Positions 55,139 through 64,000 of a DNA stretch of 64,000 bases are shown here, one piece after another (positions within the stretch are counted from its first letter, which is position 1; the number at the start of each line of letters is the position of its first letter). The notes under the pieces are model-generated. The model saw only the letters and a program-made list of their open reading frames with translations, made no database searches and had not been told where the DNA came from. This DNA comes from Gnetum montanum. Lineage: Eukaryota > Streptophyta > Gnetopsida > Gnetales > Gnetaceae. The translations under genes and the position numbers were made by a program. The stretch is from assembly GCA_015680685.1 (NCBI GenBank), contig MNCI01026937.1, positions 494,897-558,896 of the forward strand, given 5' to 3'.

Positions 55139-56434
55139 GCCTAAACCTTTCCTCCTTGTGGTTGAGTTCATTGGTGTACTTGCTAGTTTGGCCTCTTTGG
55201 ACTGGACATACCTCCTTATAACATGCGTATCAGGCCTCATGTGATATGGTTCTGTCCTGGTGTTGGTTCATTTTTTTCATTCATCTTGCAAAGTTTCAGT
55301 GTAGTTATATGGTCTTACTTAAGTGAGCAATTGGCTCATGATATCATTGAAATAATGTTTCCTAGATCTACACAAGACATGCTTGCCTTCATTACTGACA
55401 TAGATGAGGGACCTTTTATAGTTGAGGGAGGCCCTCCCGAGGGTCCTAGGTCTACTCATCCCTTGACTTGTGTATGGGAACTGCCTAATTATAGCCATTC
55501 TAATAGCAGCAACACACTCTTTCTGGCTTTCCATGTTCACACGCTATTCCAAAACCCACCAAGGATAGTGTATAGAGTGGATAGGTATGTTCTTTTGTGT
55601 TTTGCTTTAATTTCTTGATTCTTTTAAAACTATGTCATTATCTAAGCATAAATTTTGTTCTCCTATGCAAGCCCTATTTTGATGAGCATGGGATGTATGA
55701 TGATGATGGTGGGCTTACCTTAACATGCACAGTGTTGGAGACATTCATGGCAGGCCTCACCCTTCGTGCTACAGTAATAGACCTGACAAGAGCTATCATT
55801 GTTAACTACCATAGGCAATTCTCAAGGGCTTTTGAGTGCTGCCAAGTTCATAGTTGGTTGCATGAGGATTGGGCCTCGAATGGGCCCATTCTTTCTCAGA
55901 GGGTTGATCCAGCACCTAACCCACCTACCCCATTTACTGAAGGTAAATGATCACACTCTAGACTCCATTTCCTCTATATTACATCATCACCTACTACGCT
56001 TTTAACCTTTCACTCTATGTTTCTTTTTATAGCAACCATCTCCTCTGATGAAGTTACTATTATAATAGGCCATACTGAGGCCACTCATTTTATGAAATAT
56101 AGGGAGATAGAGCAATCACAACAATGGTTGCAGATGAAGGATCCTGAGTTGATCATCAGCCGTCTTACCCAGGCAAGTTTGATGGACTTGTTCACTGCTT
56201 TGACTCTTAATGATCCGGTGATTGAGATGGTTACCATTATTGATTCCTTTAGCGATGATGCTTCTCATTTTACTACACAGGTTCGAGGAGTCAAGGAGTC
56301 TTTCCACTTCACTGTTGAGTTCCATTTCGATCTCTTTGGCGTACCCATGGATGGTGCTAGGGTGTCCATAGAGAAAGTAACTAAAGAAAGCCAGGTCATA
56401 AAGGAGCTTGAAGAGTGGTTAGGTAGGTCTTGGG

Positions 56435-58370
56435 TGAAAACACCATAAAATTTTGGCCTAGCACTTTCAGACAAGATTCAAGCTAAGTCATGCAACTACC
56501 CAAGCATGAATACAGCATGACCAAACTTGGAGGCCTCTGAAACAGCCCCCGATGGTTCATTATTCAATAGGCAAGGTTCCCTTGGGGCCCATAGGTGACT
56601 ACACCAACTTCCGACATCCAGAATCAAAAGGTTCCGGCTCAAAATGCTTGGTTTTGGCTAAGTACACTTTAGTTACATTGTACAGCGTAAGGATCAGCGT
56701 AACCAACTTTTGGAGCCCCCAAATTGAGTCAAAACAAGTTGAAATTAAGCATAAGAACCCCCCATGAGCTTCACCAAGGCCCCCAGTAGCTTCTAGCCTC
56801 AAGAAAATCAAAATTTGGGCCTCAAATATGCCATTTTTAGTGGATTACGCTGGAGCTACATTTTCATACGCTACACAACGTATGAACAGCGTGACCAAGG
56901 TAAAATGGGATAAAACAAGTAGTTTTAGGCAGCATCTTCGACACCAGAGCAATCCATAGGGACCAGCAGCACTCGTACTTATTCATAGGCTTCAAAAACT
57001 TCAAATTTTGGCCTCAAATATGTCATTTTGACTTAATGATGCTGGGGTTACTTTTTCATATGCTGCACAGCGTATGAACAATGTAACCACATAAAATAGG
57101 CCCAGAACTGCATCAAAATGAGTTAAAAGATAGCATTCGGAGAACCCTGGAAGACAAGCAGCACTCAAGCATCAAGAAATAGGCATCAGCATACAGAACC
57201 CAGCTTCAAAGATGGTAGTTTCACTTGGTCATGCTAAGGCTTATGCTGGCCAACATAAGCCTAGCTTAACCAACCTAAAGTGATCCAAAACAGCATCAAA
57301 TCTAGGGTAAAATCAGCTCAAATTTGACTTGGAGAACCCCCTAGACATCAAACATGCAGATCTACCTTTAGATCAGGCTTTAGAGATCAAAATTGGATTC
57401 AAAATGCACTGTTTTTGTTGCACACGCTAAGCAGCGTATGGTAATGTACGGAGCGGTGTATGATATAGTGTGTGCACTTGTGACACTGAATTCCCATGCG
57501 CTGGACGTTGGACACCGATGCTAAGACATGCCAGAGCCTGCCAGGACACGCTGATGAAGAAAACAACATACTATAGCATAGATCTAGAGGCCAGAGACAA
57601 TCCTTTTATAAATTTCAAACTCCTTCAACGTGCCAAGTTCATACGTTGTGGATTTCATACGCTAGTGTAAAAGTTGATCATGTTAGATGTTGTACATTGT
57701 AACATTTCGTGCATATGGTCAATGCACACACCTGTCACCCGATCTAAATTTTTCTCATCCCATAGCCACTGATCTTCTCCCAGATTTGAATCTCACACCC
57801 AAAAATCCTATAAATCTCATATTTTTCCACTAGATCAAGGTTGGAAAATTGGAATCTCACACACTTAGGAAATTTGGGCATCAATCCCATATGCTAGGCT
57901 TCATATAGACTTCAACGTTGTACACCTACAATCCAAAACTTGCATCTTCCCAACATCTGTTCTCATCCATCGGGGCTAAACGTCTGCCTTGCGACCAATC
58001 TACAACTGCGTTCTGACCGATGCACATTGTAATTTTTTATCAATATAAACCGTTTGCATTATTTCCTAGATTCTTGCAATTTACATTATTTTTCCTGTTC
58101 ACATTTTTGTTTTTTTCATTATTTAAATATTTTACATTCGTTTTCATTTGTTTACATTCAGTTTTGCATTTGTTTACGTATAACCCAATGCATCGCAATT
58201 GCATACATTCGGGGAAGTCCTCATTTGATCCACGTGTAGACCATTCAAGGCACTCTACCTCCGTTAATTTCCAGCTTGCCCTCAGGCAAAGGCAGGGTCT
58301 TACTATTTCATCCATAGATCTCTCGACGTCCGTTCATTCCAGCCCCTCGTCGACGATTTTGGACGGTACA
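56435..58370 (+). repeat. Element D 5' LTR (1936 bp)
   Basis: Starts TGAAAACACCATAAAATTTT, close to TGAAACACTACAAAATTCTG in C, and ends GGACGGTACA, identical to the C LTR end. U3 has scattered CAGCGTATGAACAGCGTGACC and AGCGTAAGGATCAGCGTAACC blocks with long spacing. TATA at 57809-57815 (TATAAAT). The GGGGAAGTCC / CCAGCTTGCCCTCA end block is shared with E and C. Confidence 0.82.
57809..57815 (+). promoter_or_regulatory. TATA box of D 5' LTR
   Basis: TATAAAT after AAAAATCC, at the same relative place as TATAAATA in the E LTR. Confidence 0.45.
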
Positions 58371-58375
58371 GTAAA

Positions 58376-58395
58376 TTAGCGCTAAAAGGAGGGCC
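58376..58395 (+). promoter_or_regulatory. Element D primer-binding site, decayed
   Basis: TTAGCGCTAAAAGGAGGGCC, five bases after the LTR, against TGGCGCTAGAAGGAGGGCC in C. Confidence 0.65.
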
Positions 58396-59129
58396 TTTTC
58401 TCTATTAGATCCACCTCTTAGCATCCCAGATCCAGCGTTCACATGCTGCTGTGATTGCCAGCGTTCCTATGCTACCTTGTTCCTAGCATTCAGGTGTTGT
58501 TTCCTACTGATAAATCCTATTTTCCAATCCAAATGCAGTTTCAGAGTTTTCTAGGCATGTTCCTGCTTAAATCACAGTGTCCTGTACCTTCATCTCTTAG
58601 ATCTAGATGCTGCCCATAGCGTCCTGCACTCTCTATTGATTTCAGACATTGTTTATAGCATCCCTCATCCTTATCTTTCTTTTTTGACACTATTCACAAC
58701 GTCCAGATCTAAGTTTTCTTCTCAGACGCTACATCTAGCGCTTAGTTTTCTCACCCAGACACCCCATCCAACATCTAGATGTTGTTCTATAGGTCAGACA
58801 TTGCACCATCATTCATCTATATTTCAACATTTCTATTTATACACCACACGTTGTATTACACCACTCCTTTGGTGTTCACACCCTATTTTTCTTAACATTA
58901 GCACCATACGATGTTCCTTACCCTACCTCCCTATACGCTGTGCACATTAATTATACGTTATACCTCTTGAAACTCCTTGAACGCTGCTTTTTGTGTTCAT
59001 ACGCTACAGTACATTTTTATAGGCTGAAACTCCTTTGTACACTATTCAAAAATTAACAATATTTTTTCTCTCTGACACTTAGTTATTTATTTTCTTTCTC
59101 TTACGTTGTTACATCTAGAAACTTTGACA
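58396..59129 (+). other. Leader of D with decayed motif repeats
   Basis: Scattered units such as CCAGCGTTCACATGCTG, CATCTAGCGC and CATACGCTACAG, apparently a strongly decayed counterpart of the AGCGTA leader array of C. T- and C-rich. No gene. Confidence 0.5.
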
Positions 59130-61640
59130 ATGGACCTTGTGCACACCAACACCACTGCCATGCCTGTTACCAACTTCGGTGCTACTATCTTGGGTCCCAT
59201 CACCACGGCTAAGTCCATAGTCACCCTTGGCGAGATGAACCTTCAGGGGCCACCTCACTAGTCACTGAGATTGCAAGGTAAAGATCCCATGTTCACCATC
59301 TTAATGCCTGAACAATATAACTTTATTTGTGTTAAAATCCAAGATAACCTGGCTGTTGACCAAGCCGAACTAGAAGCAAAGAGACACTATGAGCTAATTT
59401 ACAAAGGAGGTCATGACTTTATTCCCATCGCCTATGATGTCATCCCCCTCACTGAATCCCGCCATGAACTCCTATCCCAACTTCTCATGGCCAAGAACCA
59501 AACCTCATGCCAACTCGCCATAGAGCCTCAAAACGAAGATGAAGAAGATAATTTTGTAGCTTAATCCAAGCATGGGGATTCATACCATACTCTCAGTCCG
59601 CATACTTACGCGAATCCATTATTTCACCCTTTCACGGGAGAGACCATGTCTCTCCACACAGTTAAAAGCACTCAAGCACATGTGCCCCAATAGGAAACAC
59701 CACTCTTATTTCCACTCTCCCTATGACTGATACTCAATTCAATGTACCCATCCCCACTATTCTTCCAATCACCACATTATCCCCTCTCCTACAATTACAA
59801 CCCCAACAACCCCCCTCTCAAACTAATGTAGGAGCAACTTTCCCATCCCAAGTAATTGGGATGCCATCCATGATACCCGCTTCCACATCTACACATTTGA
59901 TCCCACAAGTGCAGGTTCATACCACACCCTCGGTTCCTCCAGTACAACACCAGGTACAAAGTCTCCCCTCATAACCCACAATTGACCAATCACCTGCCCC
60001 TGTCACTCAACAACAACAACAACCTACACCTTACGGTATGCAACCCTTAGTAGAACCCACTGTAAATATTCCGCAAGTGCAACTTCCGACCACTCAACTT
60101 TCTTCTTTTGCGCCCACTGTACAATAATCTAACTTGCATACTACACAACCTGCTGCTTCACCTAGTGCCCAAGACTAGGCCAAAGCTAAAAAAATGATGC
60201 AGGAGCTAGCCGACGAGGTAAAATGCCTCAAAACCACTAACAATGAGGAGCTTAAAGTATTAGACTTTTACCAAAATGATCTTATTAGCTCTTCGGTCCC
60301 ACCACTAACCTTACCCAAAGGATTTTCTTTGCCTCAACTAACCAAATACAATAGGGAAGGAGACCCCAACGCCCATCTAGTCACATTTAGACTAGAATTC
60401 CTATTGCTTCAGGCCTAGCCCCACACAATCTTGCATGTGTTCGTGATGTCCCTCACTGGTAGAGCATTACACTGGTACCGAGCCTTGCCTCGTAACTACA
60501 TATCCTCTTTGGAGGATCTCTTACACCAGTTCGTTACCAGTTTAAATACAACCTGAAACTTGAAGCAACTTTGGACAATCTGATATAGGTAAAACAAGCA
60601 CTGCTTGAACCTGTACAAAAATTCATCCAAAGATGGAGTGCCGGACTCAATGAACTTCATGAGCCAATCCCAAAAACATACCTTCTTATGATTCTTAAGG
60701 AAGCCGTGAATAATTTTTTCAAATCAAAACTGTACTATCTAAATGCATGCACTCTAAACCAAGATTTTGTACAGATTAAAAACATAGAAGAGGCAGCCCA
60801 AAATAGCCATGACCCTGCTTACTCAGCCTTTAAAAATCAATACACTAAAAAAGATAAAGAAAAGGCTNAAGTAGTTGTCTCCAGCGGTAGCCCAGATTCA
60901 CAACCGATTCTGTGAATTGGTCAAAAACCCAAGCTTGGCAACACCAAATGAGCCTCCTGTTCCAAGAGGCTTTAGACTAGATCAATTTTGCGAGTACCAT
61001 CAATGAAATGGGCATGGCACTAATTATTTTTTCACCCTCAAACAAGACATACAATGTATGATTGATAGGGGTGAAATAACATTTGACGATGCCAACCTTG
61101 TTAAACTACAAAATCAATCTATGGGCATGTACAAAGATCCCCTTAATACTAAGGAAGCTCCTTATGTTATTAACACGATCCATGTCGGAAATGAGCAAGG
61201 AATGCCCAAAAAACCTTTCGTGATTCATGTCCCTGCTACAACGTCAACATCATCTCACAATCTTTGTACCCCACATACAATCTTCCTACACCTCAAAAAC
61301 CATTTGTCATTCATGTACCCCCTACCAATGCAACCGCAAATGTGCAACCACTTACCTGACCCACTTCCTTTGTGGTCTGGGTGCCACCTGCAGTTGCAAC
61401 AATGGAGGTACAACCACAAAACTAACCAACTCCCTTTGTAATCAGGATACCAAAACACCCTGATCTTCAACCTCCTACTCCTTACTTGCAAAACAAGCCA
61501 ACCCCGTTCGTCATCAAGGTGCCTAAACACCCTAACACACAACCACCTCCAACTGCTCAACCGCAACCCCGACCTGCTCCATTCATAATCTGAGTCCCAA
61601 AACAACCTAATGTTCAAGCTCCAATGGTTCCCCCATGACC
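59130..61640 (+). pseudogene. Element D gag, degraded
   Basis: ATG at 59130. N-terminal module FICVKIQDNLAVDQAELEAKR, Pro/Gln-rich linker, capsid core at 60450-60870 (FIQRWSAGLNELHEP; KSKLYYLNACTLNQDFVQIK), knuckle near 60990 with the last Cys replaced by Phe (NYFFTLKQ), then KPFVIHVP / TPFVIRIPK / TPFVIKVPK heptad repeats at 61215-61600. Several frameshifts. One base at 60868 is N. Confidence 0.82.
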
Positions 61641-62947
61641 TTTGCGAGAATTCCTCGTTGACAAACTTACTAGGGAATAGTTGAAAAAAGAAAGTCGAAG
61701 TCTTGAATTGGGGCCACCGAAACCCACTCCCTTAAACATTGTACCTATGGCTCCGACAACTGACGAGCCAAGAATGAGCCATGAAAAAAAATTAGGAATT
61801 CCAGATACATCAAACCCAACTGTCACACTAGACCACATGAAAACCATTCCACAAGATATACAATTTTTGGGTCCAATGGACCAAGTCTCAACCAGCAAGA
61901 ACATACCAAACAGTAAAGACTTGACCAGTGCCCTAACTCAGGGCACACAGGCACTTAAACAAAAAAACACATCTTTAAGCTTGTATGACCTAATGATGAC
62001 TTCTCAATTTCATCATGAACCCTTAGTATGCATGTTAACATCGATCTCAGTCAGTAAAGAATTACCTACAAATGAACCTTCCATTCATGCGGTAAAGTCT
62101 CCATATCAAGGATCAAGAGCTACTTCACTAGGCTTCAACACTGATACTATAAAAATAGATAAAAAAAATAGGAGGAGTCACCACTGCACCCATGTTCATA
62201 ACTATACAAGTAAATCAATTTAAAATACATAGGGTGCACGTAGATGATGGAGTAGCCACGAACGTAGTACCATACCCCATCATCAAACAGTTAGGGCTAA
62301 CTAAACTAATCAACCCAACTTCCATGACATTCCTAAAATCATTCAGTGGATCACGCATAGTTGTCAAAGGAATACTAACTTTGGATTTCATAGTAGATCA
62401 GTTCCCCATGTTAGCTGAATTTGTAGTCATAGATGAGATGTCTGGATTTAACTTGATATTGGAACGACCATGGTTAGCCTAATTAAAAGCGGTATCCTCA
62501 CCCATCCACCAAGAGATTCACCTACCTTACGAGGGCAATGAAATAATTATACACGGTGACACGACTACATCTAACATTTCATCGCACATAGACACAAACC
62601 AAGGCTCAGAGGTCAAACTTGATTAGCCTAAATAGGATGACATTACTTTCGAGCTTAAACAAGATACCACACCCATTGAAAACCAAAATGACAATCAATA
62701 TCCAAACCGTGATCCCACGGAAAACATGGAAACATCACAAACTGTGGGTACATCGCCAGGCATAGAAATGCTGCAAAACATAGAAACACACGAACATGCT
62801 AACATAGGGGCCATCCCCCCAGACGTCTCATGGTTAGAATTACCATTTAACATAATTAGCAAAGGAGACGTTGAATATACGATTACACCGACATGCCCTA
62901 CACACCATGTCAATCTTCGAAAATTAAAGAAGCTACTCCATTGTTAA
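61641..62947 (+). pseudogene. Element D aspartic protease and tail, degraded
   Basis: N-terminal linker (LELGPPKPTPLNIVPMAP), then the active-site region VHVDDGVATNVVPYP near 62240, with DDG as in C, and FNLILERPWLA near 62455 (ILGRPWL in C). Tail with WLELPFNIISKGDVEY, ending KKLLHC at TAA 62945-62947. Frameshifts near 62165 and stops after 62480. It is the same end point as in C. Confidence 0.78.
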
Positions 62948-63081
62948 AACTACCACTCGTACGAAATGATGTTAAACTACTACACGTCTACAATGACATT
63001 AAACTATTACATGTCCACAATGATGTTAAACTATTACGCATCCATAATGACATTAAACTATTACACGTCCGCAATGACATT
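62948..63081 (+). repeat. TTAAACTA minisatellite after D protease
   Basis: Four to five 27-base units AATGA(C/T)(A/G)TTAAACTATTACAC with GTCCAC between. Short reading frames through it give repetitive NYYTSTMTL peptides and are not genes. Counterpart of 31441-31670 in C. Confidence 0.88.
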
Positions 63082-64000
63082 TGATGAGTGGCGAGATACC
63101 CCTACACTCAACCATACGAATATGAGCGTAACACATGCGATCTGGTCGAACTCTGTAGACTAAGTGCCTACACGCCTCATGGAACACTTAAGTTTAAGAA
63201 TTCTTTTTCTTCCCAAACTTACTTGTAGTTGTCATGGTGTATGGTTAAGTAAGTCTGAGGTATATGATTTTTATATATTTTTCGGTTTTATCTCCTATGC
63301 TATTGAGCTAAAGGGTTGAAAAAGCTAATTCCTAACTTTAACTAACTAACTAAGTCTAAATTAACCTAGCGTCAGCATCCCTTTCCACTTACCGTACACA
63401 CCCTGAACTGATGCAACCATGGCTGCCAAATGTTAGTCGTTGCTGGGATCACCACGCGTAACGCACGTGCTCAAAGCAGTCGTACTAAGGCACTTAACTA
63501 GGAGAGAAGGGTTGAGAAAGATTTAATTCCTAATAAAGAATGTAAATGGAAAGTAGTAAATAACAATAAATAAAATTCCTAATTAGCCTATTCCATGCAC
63601 TGCAAGGTTTATCCAGGAAGTTTGTCTTTATTTCCATACACAAACTTGTGTTCAGGTACAATGTCTGCTCGAATAAAGATCCTTTCACTTTAGGACTCCT
63701 ACTGTGGGCACATGGAAAATATTCTATCTTTGGAGTGATCAATCTGCCAAAGTTTCACTATGGTCTAAGCCTAGGATGCAAAACAAGGGAGAGCCGCCTC
63801 TTATTTATAGATTTTGCGGTGCACCGCGATATCGCGGCGTACGCGATATGGCAGGGGATGATGCAATATCACCGTGTATGCAATATGGCAAGGGACGACG
63901 CGATATTGTGGCATACACGATATAGCGTGGGATGCAATATCACGGCGGACGTGATATCACATACGCGATATCGCAGCCCATGCAATATCGCATCCCATCA
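63082..64000 (-). repeat. LTR G (F family), minus orientation, inserted in D
   Basis: Starts TGATGAGTGG on the plus strand without an adjacent primer site, so it is the 3' LTR of a leftward-reading element or a solo LTR. Aligns with 2242-3217 over nearly its full length. TATA box TATAAATA on the minus strand at 63802-63809. The last bases, CATCCCATCA, look like the complete LTR border. Confidence 0.82.
63828..64000. repeat. Palindromic CGATATCG cluster in U3 of G
   Basis: About nine units such as CCGCGATATCGCGG, GTACGCGATAT, ACGTGATATCACATACGCGA and TATCGCAGCCC, spaced 18-25 bases. Richer than in F (3110-3217). Confidence 0.82.

Larger units (their letters stand above)
47144..56434 (-). mobile_element. 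Element H: Tat/Ogre-like retrotransposon, 3' part with antisense gene
   Basis: Minus-strand order from right to left: antisense gene (on the plus strand), splice acceptor, RT, RNase H, archaeal-type RNase H, integrase, minisatellite, non-coding segment, 3' LTR. It is the same family as E but in the opposite orientation. D is inserted at 56435, and the gag-protease half of H lies outside the window. H has lost its integrase core, its polypurine tract and the first bases of its LTR by deletion. Confidence 0.82.
53992..56434 (+). pseudogene. Antisense spliced gene in H, exons 1-4, cut by D
   Basis: Exons: 53992-54125, 55139-55584, 55671-55942, and 56033 to about 56425. Exon 3 is 272 bases, as in C, and introns 2 and 3 have the same phase. 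Exon 2 keeps RPKPFLLVVEFIGVL, FSVVIWSYLSEQ and NTLFLAFHVHTLFQNPP, so the phosphatase-like fold is recognisable but its aspartates are lost here too. A frame change after VLA parallels C. The acceptor of exon 3 has decayed from CAG to CAA. Exon 4 (LMDLFTALTLNDPVIEM ... HFDLFGVPMDG) stops at the D insertion. A TATATATATATA at about 53522 may be the promoter. Confidence 0.68.
56435..63081 (+). mobile_element. Element D: Tat/Ogre-like retrotransposon, 5' part
   Basis: 5' LTR, primer site, leader, gag and protease in the plus direction, then a minisatellite, cut by LTR G at 63082. It is inserted in exon 4 of the antisense gene of H; bases before it read TTGGG. Its gag and protease match those of C, with several more frameshifts. 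The PR-RT interval and pol lie beyond the window. Confidence 0.85.

Noticed and set aside
3868-56434. A giant inverted repeat (E against H)
   Set aside because: E and H are the same family in opposite orientation, but each has its own insertion site and different deletions. They are independent insertions.
60868-60868. Ambiguous base N in D gag
   Set aside because: It is a sequence ambiguity and has no biological meaning.
62893-63163. Repetitive ORFs of NYYTSTMTL / LLHVHNDIK type
   Set aside because: They are translations of the 27-base minisatellite and run into the LTR; not genes.

Overview
The window is plant nuclear heterochromatin. I see no host gene, tRNA, rRNA or bacterial feature. 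It is built from nested, decayed Ty3/gypsy LTR retrotransposons of two lineages. Athila-like elements are recognised by a tRNA-Asp-type primer site, the gag-PR-RT-RH-IN order and an extra ORF after integrase. Tat/Ogre-like elements are recognised by a second, archaeal-type RNase H, a CxxH..H..C gag knuckle and a long gap between protease and reverse transcriptase. The species cannot be named. Many in-frame stops look like CAG/CAA/TGG changed by C-to-T or G-to-A, as expected for old methylated DNA, and this suggests a large-genome plant.

Layout, with element letters used throughout. Element A (Athila-like, +) is the base layer: its 5' LTR tail is at 8396-8694, its gag-pol at 8834-14960, and its 3' tail at 46984-47143. 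Into A's 5' LTR sits E (Tat-like, +, 3868-8395). E is cut on its left by LTR I (-, 3218-3867), and I is cut by F (Athila-like, -, 1-3217). Into A's 3' region is inserted B (Athila-like, +, 16761-46978, target duplication GGCAT). Into the protease of B is inserted C (Tat-like, -, 20530-37539, duplication CCTTG). At A's 3' end sits H (Tat-like, -, 47144-56434). H is interrupted by D (Tat-like, +, 56435-63081), and D by LTR G (-, 63082-64000).

The most interesting object lies inside C. Between protease and reverse transcriptase, exactly where Ogre elements carry an intron, there is a gene on the opposite strand (26762-31080) with eight inferred exons and seven GT-AG introns. Its first four exons recur in H (53992-56434). 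Introns 2 and 3 keep the same phase, intron 1 has a very similar boundary, and exon 3 is 272 nt in both. The product starts with what looks like an FCP1/HAD-phosphatase fold in which both copies have lost the catalytic aspartates. A domain resembling plant-transposon ORF proteins and an acidic, charged tail follow. In C the gene has its own TATA box and is flanked on both sides by direct minisatellite arrays. In C and H a sense-strand splice acceptor lies just before RT. The element therefore appears to carry an intron that contains an oppositely transcribed, intron-bearing gene.

Other themes: each LTR family carries its own array of short CpG-containing, often palindromic motifs (GATATCGCGTACGCGATATC in F/G, GCGTATACGC in C, CAGCGTGA in E/H). 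A TAAACT-cored minisatellite separates the coding blocks of the Tat-like elements. Element B has a 947-codon third ORF with no net frameshift, preceded by a U3-like segment with a TATA box. All genes listed are broken by stops, frameshifts or insertions, so every protein call is a pseudogene call unless stated.
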